NCBI GenBank assembly: GCA_965228975.1
Contig: OZ245851.1
Coordinates: 3,286,001 to 3,350,000 of the forward strand
Length of the DNA: 64,000 nucleotides
Reading direction: 5' to 3'
Source: JAJFJD01 sp965228975
GTDB lineage: Bacteria; Pseudomonadota; Alphaproteobacteria; UBA8366
The notes beneath the pieces are model-generated. The model made no database searches, was not told the DNA's origin, and saw only the letters and a program-made list of their open reading frames with translations. The position numbers and the translations under genes were made by a program. Position 1 is the stretch's first letter; every line of letters starts with the position of its first letter. This document shows positions 52,124 to 61,066 of the stretch, piece after piece.

Positions 52124-53937
52124 CGTTCGGCCTCCACCTCGGCCGCAGTCGGAAAGGGGGATGGCGCGCCGTCGTCGTCCCAAGACACGTCGCCCGGATC
52201 GCCCTGACGCTGCGCTCGGATTTCGGCACGGCGCGCGTCGGTCGCCGCCTCGTCGACCCGCCACGCCACCGTGTCGACCACCACGCCGTATTCCTCAGCG
52301 GCCAGCGCCGGGTTCACCAATTCGTTCCGGACGTCGCGCAGGACCGCTTGCGGGTCGCGCTCCAACGGATCGCCCCATCCGCCGCCGCCCGGCAGCACGT
52401 ATCGGAAGACGTCGCCGCGCTTCACCTCGCTGGTGACCTTGGAGTCGACTTTCCGACAGTTTCCCTCCGGGTCGACGAAGTTCTCGCCGGGCTTTCCGGC
52501 GTTCCCCCCGAACAGGCCGTAGGGCCGGACCACTTGACGGTCCGCGCGGCATTGCAGGATCGCGTCGTCGGCCAGGATTCGATAGTCGCGGTAGAAGGGC
52601 ACGCCGCCCCGGTGTTTCCCGGCACCGGCCCGGTCGGGCGCCAGTTCGTAGCGGGGAATCTGGATCGGATGTTCGCTTTCGGTCACCTCCACCGACTGCG
52701 AGGCCATATTCACGAACAGATTCGAGTTGCCTTCGAGCCCATCGGCGAAGGGCCGGCCGCCCCACGTGCCGCAGGAAAAATCGACATAGATGAAGGGTTC
52801 GCGATCCTTGGTGTACCCGCCGATGGAGATGCCGACATTGCCACCGTCCGACGCCGCCATCGACCGCTCCGGGATCAAGCGTGCCAGCGCGCCGAAGGCG
52901 CAGTCGAGCATACGGAATCCGGTCAGCGCCCGCGCGGCGCATGACCCGGGATGCACCACATTGGCCACCGTGCCTTCGGGCGCCGTCACCGTAATCGGAC
53001 GGAAGACTCCGTCGTTGTTCGGCGCGTCATCCGGCAGCACCGTCTTCAACGCCGTGAAACAGGCGGCGCGCGTCACCGACAGCGTGGCGTTGATCGCTCC
53101 CCGCACCTGCGGCGACGTGCCGTCCCAATCGAACGAGATTTCGTCGCCCTGCTTCTTGACGGTGACGAACAATCGAATGGGCTGCCCCAGGTCGACGCCG
53201 TCGTCGTCGATCCAATCCTCGAAGGTCGCCTCGCCGTCGGGCAGGTCGGCGATCGCGGCCCGCGTCAACCGTTCGGTATAGTTCGTCACCTCGCGCATAT
53301 AGACGGCGGAAGCCTCGGTGCCATGCTGCCCGATCAGCTCGGTAAGCTGGCGCGCGCCGATCTCGCAGGCGGCCAATTGGGCCCGCATGTCGCCGAAGAC
53401 CTGAACCGGAATGCGGACATTCTTTTCGATCATGGACCACAGCGTCCGGTTCGGCTCGCCCCGTTCCATCAGCTTCAGGGGCGGGATGCGCAACCCTTCC
53501 TGATAGATCTCGGTCGAGTCCGCGGCGTTCGATCCGGGAACCCGCCCGCCGACATCCGCCTGATGGGCCGTCGTCGACGCGAAGGCCACCCGTTTCCCAT
53601 CCACGAAGATCGGCTTGAAAATGAAGATGTCCGGCAGATGCATGCCGCCTTCGAACGGGTCGTTCATCGCGAAGATGTCGCCGTCGTGGATATCACCCTC
53701 GAAAGTTTCGATGACCGAGGCGAGCGCGGTTTGGATCGCGCCGAGATGCATCGCGACGGTCAGCCCTTGGGCGATCACCTGCCCGTCGCCGTCCGACAGC
53801 GAAGTCGAGAAATCCATGTTGTCGCGCAGGATTCCGGAATAGGTGGTCCGGCAGATCGTCACCGCCATCTCGTCCGCGATGGAAAAGATGGCGTTCTTGA
53901 ACAGTTCGAACGCGATGGGGTCTTTTATGTCGTTCAT
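52120..53937 (-). CDS. hyuB: Hydantoinase B/oxoprolinase family subunit
   Basis: A 605-aa partner of HyuA. It starts DPIAFELFKNAIFSIADEMAVTICRTTYSGILRDNMDFSTSLSDGDGQVIAQGLTVAMHLG, the family signature, and has FAMNDPFEGGMHLPDIFIFKPIF and a glycine-rich C-terminus (LPGGGGWGDPLERDP). Substrate is set by the pair and is not readable. It starts 13 bp after the dpaL stop. Confidence 0.94.
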   Translation of the reverse strand: MNDIKDPIAFELFKNAIFSIADEMAVTICRTTYSGILRDNMDFSTSLSDGDGQVIAQGLTVAMHLGAIQTALASVIETFEGDIHDGDIFAMNDPFEGGMHLPDIFIFKPIFVDGKRVAFASTTAHQADVGGRVPGSNAADSTEIYQEGLRIPPLKLMERGEPNRTLWSMIEKNVRIPVQVFGDMRAQLAACEIGARQLTELIGQHGTEASAVYMREVTNYTERLTRAAIADLPDGEATFEDWIDDDGVDLGQPIRLFVTVKKQGDEISFDWDGTSPQVRGAINATLSVTRAACFTALKTVLPDDAPNNDGVFRPITVTAPEGTVANVVHPGSCAARALTGFRMLDCAFGALARLIPERSMAASDGGNVGISIGGYTKDREPFIYVDFSCGTWGGRPFADGLEGNSNLFVNMASQSVEVTESEHPIQIPRYELAPDRAGAGKHRGGVPFYRDYRILADDAILQCRADRQVVRPYGLFGGNAGKPGENFVDPEGNCRKVDSKVTSEVKRGDVFRYVLPGGGGWGDPLERDPQAVLRDVRNELVNPALAAEEYGVVVDTVAWRVDEAATDARRAEIRAQRQGDPGDVSWDDDGAPSPFPTAAEVEAER

Positions 53938-53950
53938 GGTACCTCGAAAA

Positions 53951-55180
53951 TTAGCGTCCCTGGTCCGCCGCCTGCCGCATTACCGACTCCGCCGACCGGC
54001 CGACGATCCGCTCATACACCGCCGGGTCCGTCGCCCCTTCGGTCCCGAATAAGAGCACGCGACTTTCGGAGGTTAAAGCAAGTTGATCGCGCGCCGACGG
54101 GTTTTCCGCGACCGCCAGCAAAGCCGCGAGACCGGCGACCGCGCTTTCGCCGGCAACGACGGGCGGCGTGTTCGGACCTCCGCCGGCCAGCCGCCGCATG
54201 CACTCCTCGGCATCCGTATCCTCGACGGCCACCACGGCGTCGGCGCCCCGGTCGAGGATTTCCCACGCCAGCTCCGAAACCTCGCCACAGGCGAGCCCCG
54301 CCATCAGCGTATCAATATCGCCGGTCACCGCGACCGGTTGGCCCGCGCGAATACTCTCGAACCAGCACGCCGCCCGTACCGGATCGGCCAGAATCGTCCG
54401 CGGACGATCCACTCCGAAAAGTTGCCAGCCATGCGCGCAGACGGCCGCCGCCAGCCCCCCGACACCGGTCTGCACGAATTGATGCGTCGCCGGGCGACCC
54501 GCCGGCAGCTGGTCATAGGCTTCCTGCGCCATCAGCGTGTATCCGTGCATGACGTCGCGCGGGATGGTGCGGTATCCGGGATAGGAGGTGTCGGACACGA
54601 CGGTCCACCCTTCGCGTTTGGCGGTGGCGTCCGCCTCGGCGACGGAATCGTCGTAGTTGCCGGCTGTTCGGCGCACCTCCGCCCCGAAGGCCTCAATGGC
54701 TTTCCTGCGGCCCTCGCTGACCGTGGCGTGGATGAAAATCACGGCGCGGCACCCGAAGGTCTGCGCGCCCCATGCCACCGAGCGCCCATGATTGCCGTCC
54801 GTGGCGCAGCATACGGTTTGGGTCGCGACGATATCGGCATATCGGCCGGCGAGGACGTCGCCTACCGTGGCGGTCGCTCCCGCCTCGCGCGCGATGACCT
54901 GGATCAGATGCCGCACCACCGCATAGGCACCGCCGAGCGCCTTGAAACTCCCTAAACCGAACCGTCCGGACTCGTCCTTGTAATGAACCGCCGCCACCCC
55001 GGCCTCCCGCGCGATCTCGGGAAGCGCGACAAGCGGTGTCGGCACATAGCCCGGCCACGCGCTGATGGTCGACCGGGCGAGATCGGCCTCTTCCAGCGAT
55101 AGGACGCTGCGGCGCCGGTCATCATAGACGGCCGAACGCTCGGCCTGCGCATTGAGTACATAGTCGCCGGTTTTCAGCAT
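53951..55180 (-). CDS. dpaL: Diaminopropionate ammonia-lyase-like PLP enzyme
   Basis: A 409-aa fold-type II PLP enzyme. The PLP lysine is K80 in RFGLGSFKALGGAYAV, and the phosphate loop is QTGVGGLAAAV. The block CCATDGNHGRSVAWGAQTFGCRAVIF is typical of diaminopropionate ammonia-lyase, which splits 2,3-diaminopropionate to pyruvate and ammonia. D-serine-like substrates are also used by some members. First gene of the operon and divergent from an Lrp regulator. I chose the ATG at 55180. Confidence 0.9.
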   Translation of the reverse strand: MLKTGDYVLNAQAERSAVYDDRRRSVLSLEEADLARSTISAWPGYVPTPLVALPEIAREAGVAAVHYKDESGRFGLGSFKALGGAYAVVRHLIQVIAREAGATATVGDVLAGRYADIVATQTVCCATDGNHGRSVAWGAQTFGCRAVIFIHATVSEGRRKAIEAFGAEVRRTAGNYDDSVAEADATAKREGWTVVSDTSYPGYRTIPRDVMHGYTLMAQEAYDQLPAGRPATHQFVQTGVGGLAAAVCAHGWQLFGVDRPRTILADPVRAACWFESIRAGQPVAVTGDIDTLMAGLACGEVSELAWEILDRGADAVVAVEDTDAEECMRRLAGGGPNTPPVVAGESAVAGLAALLAVAENPSARDQLALTSESRVLLFGTEGATDPAVYERIVGRSAESVMRQAADQGR

Positions 55181-55304
55181 GGCGGTTCCGTGGCCTAGAC
55201 GCGACCGGCGCTCATGGGCCGGCAATCGCAAGAAATCCGTTTGGCAAACCCTACTGAAAATTCAGCGAGAAGGGTTTGATCAATTTCATCGAATCGAGGA
55301 AGAA

Positions 55305-55353
55305 TTTTGCAAAATTGCAAAAATATCGAGATTAAATTCAAAGATTTTGAATT
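55305..55353. promoter_or_regulatory. AT-rich inverted repeats in the dpaL-lrp divergent promoter
   Basis: Two palindromes lie in a sharply AT-rich stretch: TTTTGC-AAAATT-GCAAAA (55305-55322) and AATTCAAA-GAT-TTTGAATT (55335-55353). Lrp-family regulators bind such AT-rich dyads upstream of themselves and their divergent targets. Confidence 0.6.
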
Positions 55354-55367
55354 AACATTGATACATC

Positions 55368-55838
55368 ATGGATATTTTCGACCGAAAACTCCTCGTCTTG
55401 GTTCAGCGGGACAACCGCCTGACCAATGAGCAACTGGGCCGCCGCGTCGGCCTCTCACCCGCCGCTTGCCATCGCCGGCTGAAACGTCTCGCCGAAAACG
55501 GCGTGATCGAACGCAACGTCTCGCTGGTCTCGCCGGCTGCGGTCGGCCGCCACGTCACCCTGATCGTGCACGTCACGCTGGAACGCGAGCGGGCGGACCT
55601 GTTCGACGCGTTCAAGGACAGCATGCGGGAGGCCCCGGAAGTCACCCAATGCTATTACGTGACCGGCACGACGGATTTCGTGCTGATCTTGAACGCCCGG
55701 AACATGCAGGATTACGAGGCCTTCACCCGCCGGCATTTCTACGACAACCCCAACATCCAGCGGTTCCAGACCGACGTGGTCATGGATACGGTGAAATTCA
55801 CCACGGAAATGCCGATCGCCACCCCGGACGAGGTATGA
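55368..55838 (+). CDS. Lrp/AsnC-family transcriptional regulator
   Basis: A 156-aa regulator with an N-terminal HTH (DIFDRKLLVLVQRDNRLTNEQLGRRVGLSPAACHRRLKRLAENGVIERNVSLVSPAAVG) and a C-terminal RAM ligand domain (PEVTQCYYVTGTTDFVLILNARNMQDYEAF). It is divergent from dpaL-hyuBA-DUF1445 and probably senses an amino acid made or used by that operon. Confidence 0.93.
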   Translation: MDIFDRKLLVLVQRDNRLTNEQLGRRVGLSPAACHRRLKRLAENGVIERNVSLVSPAAVGRHVTLIVHVTLERERADLFDAFKDSMREAPEVTQCYYVTGTTDFVLILNARNMQDYEAFTRRHFYDNPNIQRFQTDVVMDTVKFTTEMPIATPDEV

Positions 55839-55857
55839 GGGGTAGAGGCCGGACAAA

Positions 55858-55890
55858 CGAATAGCGGCCCCTTTCGGAAGCCGCTATTCG
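55858..55890. terminator. 11-bp perfect hairpin between lrp and tRNA-Pro
   Basis: CGAATAGCGGC (55858-55868) pairs exactly with GCCGCTATTCG (55880-55890). It lies after lrp on the plus strand and after tRNA-Pro on the minus strand, where a short TTTG follows. It may serve as a bidirectional terminator, though neither T-tract is good. Confidence 0.5.
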
Positions 55891-55913
55891 CATGATAACC
55901 TTACTAAATCGAC

Positions 55914-55990
55914 TGGTCGGGGAGAGAGGATTCGAACCTCCGGCCCCTACGTCCCGAACGTAGTGCTCTACCAGGCTGAGCTACTCCCCG
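55914..55990 (-). tRNA. tRNA-Pro, anticodon CGG
   Basis: The minus strand reads CGGGGAG at 55990 and closes with CTCCCCG-A-CCA ending at 55914, 77 nt with CCA encoded. The anticodon arm ACTACGTTCGGGACGTAG places CGG in the loop, and GGTTCGAATCC is the T-arm. The D-arm is TAGCTCAGCCTGGTAGAGCA. The identity is clear. Confidence 0.96.
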
Positions 55991-56083
55991 GTCGCGGCGT
56001 GCCTTATATACCGCGGGCTGCTCCTTGGCAATGGCGCGCCTGCTTCCCGCGCCCCGCTTCGCGGGTATAGGAGACAGATTTTC

Positions 56084-57376
56084 ATGACCGACTTGCAGAC
56101 TCTCTCCCTGAGCGCCTTGGCGCGCCGTCTCCGCGACGGGTCCGCAACGGCAACCGCAATCGCCGAAGCCTGCCTGGCCCGCGTCGAAGCCCGGGAGGGA
56201 ACGGTCGGCGCCTGGCAATACATCGATCCGGAGCGAGTCCTGGAACAAGCCGCTCGGCGGGATCGGGAATCGCCCAGCAGTGCGCTGCACGGGATCCCGA
56301 TCGGCCTGAAAGACATCATCGACACCGAGGACATGCCGACGACCTATGGCTCGCCGATCTATGCCGACCATTCCCCGCGCCAGGACGCGATCATCGTGCA
56401 GCGGCTACGCGCCGCCGGCGCCGTACTGATGGGCAAGACCGTCACGACCCAGTTCGCCCATCGCTTTCCCGGCAAGACCACCAACCCACGCAACCCGGCC
56501 CACACGCCCGGCGGATCGTCCAGCGGCTCGGCCGCCGCGGTGGCCGACGACATGACGCCGCTGGCCTTCGGCACGCAGACGTCCGGCTCGGTGATTCGGC
56601 CGGCGGCCTATTGCGGCGTCATCGGCTTCAAACCCAGCTTCGGATGGACCGACTTCACCGGCACCAAGAACCTCGCCGCCTCGTTGGATACGATGGGCTA
56701 TTACGTGCGGAGCCTGGACGACCTGCCAATGGTCCATGCGGTGCTCGCCAGCGACGGCTTGCCGGGACCGGAGACGACCGACATATCCGCACCGAATTTC
56801 GCGCTCTGCCGCACGCCGGTCTGGGATCAGGCGGATGAATGCGCCCAAGCCCTCGCTGAGGCGACGGCGGACCGTCTCGGCAGCGCGGGCGCAGGGTTGC
56901 GGGAGCTGGATCTCGACGCGGTCCTTGCTCCCGTTTTCGATGCCCAGGACACGGTCCTGCAATATGAGATGGCCCGGCACCTCGCGACCGAGCGGAAAGA
57001 GAACTGGGACCTCATCGCCCCCCCAACACAGGAATTCATCCGATCCGGCGAAGATTGCAGCGAAGAGAAGATCGCGGAGGCCCGTTACGTCTTCGATCAG
57101 GCCCGCAGCGAATTCGCCAAGGCACTGGGCGACGACATCGCGATCACGCTAAGCGCACCGGGTGAAGCCCCGGAAGGCCTCCATGCCACGGGCAATGCAC
57201 TCTTCAACCGGATGTGGACGGCATTGCACGTTCCCTGCCTTCACCTGCCGGTGGACACAGGTCCGCGGGGCCTGCCCCTCGGTGTCACGCTGGTCGCGCG
57301 CAAGGGGCATGAGCAACGCCTCGTCGCCGCGGGTCGCTGGGCGGCGAAGGCGCTCGACTTACCGTTGTTCGGATAG
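56084..57376 (+). CDS. Amidase-signature family hydrolase
   Basis: A 430-aa amidase with the Ser-Ser-Lys triad: K76 (PIGLKDIID), the cis Ser in GGSSSGSA (145-149) and nucleophile S169 (TQTSGSVIRPAAYCGVIGFKP). It hydrolyses an amide of unknown identity and is not a GatA, being shorter with a variable C-terminal half. TATAGGAGA precedes the ATG. It is divergent from tRNA-Pro and convergent with a small membrane protein gene. Confidence 0.92.
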   Translation: MTDLQTLSLSALARRLRDGSATATAIAEACLARVEAREGTVGAWQYIDPERVLEQAARRDRESPSSALHGIPIGLKDIIDTEDMPTTYGSPIYADHSPRQDAIIVQRLRAAGAVLMGKTVTTQFAHRFPGKTTNPRNPAHTPGGSSSGSAAAVADDMTPLAFGTQTSGSVIRPAAYCGVIGFKPSFGWTDFTGTKNLAASLDTMGYYVRSLDDLPMVHAVLASDGLPGPETTDISAPNFALCRTPVWDQADECAQALAEATADRLGSAGAGLRELDLDAVLAPVFDAQDTVLQYEMARHLATERKENWDLIAPPTQEFIRSGEDCSEEKIAEARYVFDQARSEFAKALGDDIAITLSAPGEAPEGLHATGNALFNRMWTALHVPCLHLPVDTGPRGLPLGVTLVARKGHEQRLVAAGRWAAKALDLPLFG

Positions 57377-57408
57377 GGTTGCAACCGGCGGTGACCCTTT
57401 AGGGCCGG

Positions 57409-57588
57409 CTAACCGTTCTTGCCGTTCCCGTCGCCGTGCCACAGCGTTTTCCAAAAATCGTAGGTCGCCATCAACAGAACGACGATGACGACGATCGCCA
57501 AATCCAATTCGGCGACGAATCCGATGACCACGCCAACGAAACCAAACAACAAGAGCAACGAAATGGCTGCAAAAATTTTGTCCATCAT
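57409..57588 (-). CDS. Small two-helix membrane protein
   Basis: A 59-aa hydrophobic protein: MMDKIFAAISLLLLFGFVGVVIGFVAELDLAIVVIVVLLMATYDFWKTLW, two helices with a short polar turn and a charged tail. I recognise no family. AAGGA stands ten bases before the first ATG at 57588. It starts 28 bp after the amidase gene on the same strand, so it may be the last gene of the TRAP-amidase operon. Confidence 0.6.
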   Translation of the reverse strand: MMDKIFAAISLLLLFGFVGVVIGFVAELDLAIVVIVVLLMATYDFWKTLWHGDGNGKNG

Positions 57589-57616
57589 CGTTCGTGTATC
57601 CTTATTTGCATCGGAT

Positions 57617-58966
57617 TCATGCCTCAGCCGCCTCCACATGGGCCGTTAGCCACCGCGCCGTCCGCAACAGGCGCGCATCGTCACCGCGGCGTCCGACGAG
57701 CTGAACGCCTAGCGGCAGGCCATCGCTCCCCTGCATCAACGGCAGCGACACGGCCGGCGTTCCGCACAACGTCCACAACGTGCAAAAGGCCGGACTGCCC
57801 GTCGAGTCCAAGCCGGCCGGCGCGGTCCCGGCCGTGGCCGGTGTCAGGATCGCATCGTACCGGTCGAAGATCTGCTCCAGCCCCGCGTTCAGGACCGCGA
57901 TCCAATCGATCGCCCGATTGTAATCGACCGCCAGGGTCTTCCGACCTTCCTCGATCATCTCACGCAGCGTATCGCTCAACCGATCGGCGCCACCGCGATG
58001 ATAATGCGCGAAGCTCTTCGCCAGGTCGGCGCAGAGGATCGTGCGATGGCAGTCGATCGCTTGTTCGAACGGGTCGGGCAACGCGACTTCGTCGCACTGA
58101 TCGCCCAGGAAAGAGGACAGTTCGGCAAAGGCCGCTTGCGTTTCCTCGGTCGCGGTCCCCCAGACGGGCGTTTTCACGAACGCGAACATCGGGTCGAGCG
58201 GTGGCTCAGCGCCGGCCACCTCCAGCAGCCGGGGCTGCGCGCGCACGCGGGTATCCGGATCGGCCTCGTCATACCCGGTGATCGATTGGGCCAACAGCGC
58301 AATATCCTCGACCGAGCGGCCAAAAACGCCGATCGTATCCAACGTCCGCGACTGTTCCAGGACGCCGGTCCGGGAAATCAGGCCATGTGTCGGCTTGAAG
58401 CCGAAGACCCCGCAATAGGCGGCCGGACGAATGGTCGACCCGTTGGTCTGTGAACCCACTGCCAGCGGCACCATGCCCGCCGCGACCGCTGCAGCGGACC
58501 CACTGGACGACCCGCCCGGCGTATGTGCCGGATTGTGCGGGTTCCGGGTTTTCCCTGGGGCGTAGACCGCAAGCTCGGTCGTCACCGTCTTGCCGAGGAT
58601 GACGGCGCCGGCTTCCTTGAGCCGGGACACGACGAAGGCGTCTTCTTCCGGCTGGCGGCCGGAATCAATAACTGTCCCGTTCTCCGTCGGCAGGTCGGCT
58701 GTATCGAAGATGTCCTTCACGCCGACCGGAAGGCCGTGCAACGGCCCCACGACATCGGCCGCGCCCCGGACCGCATCCAACTGTTGCGCCTGTTGGATCG
58801 CATAGTCGGCGTCCAGATGGGCCCAGGCCTGTACCTGTTCCTCCGCCTCGTCGATCCGGCCGAGACAGGCACGGGTTACCTCCTCGGCGTCGATCAACCC
58901 ATCGCGAATCTGCTGGGCGATGGCCACGGATGTGTGGGGGGCATCGCTCACGACGCCACCCGCCAT
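57617..58966 (-). CDS. Amidase-signature family hydrolase, TRAP-linked
   Basis: A 449-aa amidase: K84 (PVGVKDIFDTADLP), GGSSSGSAAA around 151-160 and nucleophile S177 (SQTNGSTIRPAAYCGVFGFKP). It is a diverged paralogue of the enzyme at 56084-57376. It follows the TRAP dctM gene by 31 bp on the same strand, so it likely hydrolyses the compound the transporter imports. The ATG at 58966 has AAGGCGGG upstream. Confidence 0.9.
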   Translation of the reverse strand: MAGGVVSDAPHTSVAIAQQIRDGLIDAEEVTRACLGRIDEAEEQVQAWAHLDADYAIQQAQQLDAVRGAADVVGPLHGLPVGVKDIFDTADLPTENGTVIDSGRQPEEDAFVVSRLKEAGAVILGKTVTTELAVYAPGKTRNPHNPAHTPGGSSSGSAAAVAAGMVPLAVGSQTNGSTIRPAAYCGVFGFKPTHGLISRTGVLEQSRTLDTIGVFGRSVEDIALLAQSITGYDEADPDTRVRAQPRLLEVAGAEPPLDPMFAFVKTPVWGTATEETQAAFAELSSFLGDQCDEVALPDPFEQAIDCHRTILCADLAKSFAHYHRGGADRLSDTLREMIEEGRKTLAVDYNRAIDWIAVLNAGLEQIFDRYDAILTPATAGTAPAGLDSTGSPAFCTLWTLCGTPAVSLPLMQGSDGLPLGVQLVGRRGDDARLLRTARWLTAHVEAAEA

Positions 58967-58997
58967 GCCCGCCTTCGACTCTCGTGCAACGGCTGCA

Positions 58998-60353
58998 TCA
59001 TTTGCCGTACACCTTATCCGGCAGCCAAAGCGCGATCTCGGGGAACAGGTAGAGAAGGCCCATCGCCAGAAACACCATCGAGAGGAAGGGCAGAACACCC
59101 TTGAAGATCTCGACGAGTTGGACATGCGGCGGCGCCACCCCTTTCAGGTAGTACGCCGCCATGGCCATAGGTGGTGTTAGAAAGGATGTCTGAAGGTTCA
59201 GCGCAACCAGGACACCGAAAAACAGCGGATCGATCCCGAAAATCGGCAGCATCGGCAGGAAGATCGGCACGAAGATGATGATGATCTCCGACCATTCCAA
59301 GGGCCAGCCCAGCAGGAAGATGATCAACTGCGCCAGGATCAGGAACATCACCGGGGTCAGGTTCATCGCAAGGACCCAATCCTTGATGATGTCGTGCCCG
59401 CCGAGATAGGAGAACACCGACGAGAACGTCCACGATCCGACGAACAGCCAGCACACCATCGCCGACGTCCGGACGGTCAAATAGACCGATTCCTTAAGCC
59501 GGTCCCAGGTCAGCGCTCGATACGCGGCCGCCAACAGCAAGCCGCCCAACGCGCCCATCGAAGCCGCCTCGGACGGTGTCGCCAGCCCGAACAGGATCGC
59601 GCCCAACACCGACAGGATCAAGAATGCCAGCGGGAAGAATGACGTCGTCATCATCCAGAGGACCTGCAAGAAGCTGTGTTCCCCGACGTCCTCGTCCTTG
59701 AGTTTCGGGGCGAGCGACGGGTTCAGCCAGGCACGTCCGATCACATACAGGATGTATAGCCCCGCGAGCATGAAGCCGGGCAGAATCGCCCCTGCATACA
59801 GCCGGACGACCGAAACGTTGGACGTTGCCGCGTAGACGATGAGCATGATGCTGGGCGGAATAAGGATGCCGAGACAGCCGCCCGCGCAAATCACGCCGGC
59901 CGCGAAGCTGGTGTTGTATTTCGCGCGCAGCATCGACGGGAAGGCGAGCAGTCCCATCAACGTTACAACGGCGCCGATGATGCCTGTCGCGGTCGCGAAC
60001 AAGGCACAGGTGGCGAGCGCCGCGATCGCCATCGATCCAGGCAAGCGGCGCGCCGCGATCTGCAGCGTCACGAACAGCCGGTCGACGATGTTCGACCGTT
60101 CGACGATATAGCCCATAAACAGGAAGAGCGGGACCGCGGTGAGAACGTCGTTCGCCATCACCGAATAAGTCTGATTGACCAGCAGATCGAAAATCCGGTT
60201 GTCGAAGATCGACTGCATACGCTCGGCGTCGAAATAGGCGTAATAGCCGAAGGCGATCCCCATCGCGACCAGCGTAAAGGCGATCGGGAAGCCCAGCATG
60301 ATCGTCAGAATGAAGATGCCGAGCATGAAAACGGCAATTTGGGGGTCGGTCAT
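58998..60353 (-). CDS. dctM: TRAP transporter large permease DctM
   Basis: A 451-aa membrane protein with about twelve helices: LTIMLGFPIAFTLVAMGIAFGYYA, VLTAVPLFLFMGYIVERSNIVDRLF and TATGIIGAVVTLMGLLAFPSMLRAKYN. It is the sodium-coupled transport subunit of a TRAP system. The start overlaps the dctQ stop as ATGA. The downstream neighbour is an amidase. Confidence 0.95.
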   Translation of the reverse strand: MTDPQIAVFMLGIFILTIMLGFPIAFTLVAMGIAFGYYAYFDAERMQSIFDNRIFDLLVNQTYSVMANDVLTAVPLFLFMGYIVERSNIVDRLFVTLQIAARRLPGSMAIAALATCALFATATGIIGAVVTLMGLLAFPSMLRAKYNTSFAAGVICAGGCLGILIPPSIMLIVYAATSNVSVVRLYAGAILPGFMLAGLYILYVIGRAWLNPSLAPKLKDEDVGEHSFLQVLWMMTTSFFPLAFLILSVLGAILFGLATPSEAASMGALGGLLLAAAYRALTWDRLKESVYLTVRTSAMVCWLFVGSWTFSSVFSYLGGHDIIKDWVLAMNLTPVMFLILAQLIIFLLGWPLEWSEIIIIFVPIFLPMLPIFGIDPLFFGVLVALNLQTSFLTPPMAMAAYYLKGVAPPHVQLVEIFKGVLPFLSMVFLAMGLLYLFPEIALWLPDKVYGK

Positions 60354-60964
60354 TTGTCGCCCCCTTCACCCGCGGAAATCGACGGCTTCAGCTCCGTCAG
60401 TCCTTCTTCATGTTGATGCTGGAGCACGGTTTCCATTTCCTCGACGTCTTCGGAATGCGCCGGCCACTCGCCGGTCTTGATGCAGATGATGCAACGGCAA
60501 ATTTGAGCGATACCCTGAATGAACAGCAGTGCGCCCGCGGCCGGAATGATCATCTTGAATTGAAAAATCGGGACGTTGGCGGGACTCATCACGCTGACTT
60601 CCTTGTAGAACCAGGACTCGCTGGCGTAATCGTAGCCGGCGAGCATCAGCGCCGTGACGCCCGGATAGAAGAACAGGATATAGAGAGCCAATTCGACCTT
60701 GGCCTGGGTCTTTGGCTTCCAGAGCCGATACACCACGTCGCCGCGCACATGACCGTCGCGCGACAGCGTATACGCCCCCGCCATCATGAACAGCGCGCCA
60801 TACATCATATAGCTGATGTCGAACGCCCAAGACGTTGGATCGCGCAGGACGTAACGCACGAAGACTTCGTATCCCACGCCGAATGTGAGGATCAAAATGC
60901 ACCAGGCGAAGGCCTTGCCAACCCAAGCGGTGAAACTATCGATGATGAAAATCAACCGTTCCAT
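60350..60964 (-). CDS. dctQ: TRAP transporter small permease DctQ
   Basis: A 204-aa membrane protein with four helices and the DctQ pattern VRYVLRDPTSWAFDISYMMYGALFMMAGAYTLSRDGHVRGDVVY. It forms a complex with DctM. About 100 bp with a strong hairpin separates it from dctP upstream. The C-terminal 40 residues form a long acidic tail (EDVEEMETVLQHQHEEG). Confidence 0.94.
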   Translation of the reverse strand: MERLIFIIDSFTAWVGKAFAWCILILTFGVGYEVFVRYVLRDPTSWAFDISYMMYGALFMMAGAYTLSRDGHVRGDVVYRLWKPKTQAKVELALYILFFYPGVTALMLAGYDYASESWFYKEVSVMSPANVPIFQFKMIIPAAGALLFIQGIAQICRCIICIKTGEWPAHSEDVEEMETVLQHQHEEGLTELKPSISAGEGGDK

Positions 60965-61001
60965 CGGATGCCCCCGATATGTGTCCGGATAGAACAGGGG
61001 T

Positions 61002-61026
61002 GGGGCGGCGCGCGCTGCGCCGCCCC
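61002..61026. repeat. GC-rich hairpin between dctP and dctQ
   Basis: GGGGCGGCGC (61002-61011) and GCGCCGCCCC (61017-61026) form ten GC pairs with a five-base loop. In TRAP and ABC operons such hairpins often stabilise the binding-protein mRNA upstream or reduce permease expression. There is no T-tract on the minus strand. Confidence 0.6.
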
Positions 61027-61066
61027 TTAAACCGTCGTCAAACCGACGCTCCCCTGGCCGTTACCT

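Noticed and set aside
49892..54552. Two long plus-strand frames (49892-51676 and 52951-54552)
   Set aside because: They mirror hyuA, hyuB and dpaL and have antisense composition.
61002..61026. Rho-independent terminator inside the TRAP operon
   Set aside because: The hairpin is strong but no T-tract follows on the coding strand, and dctQ/dctM need the same transcript.
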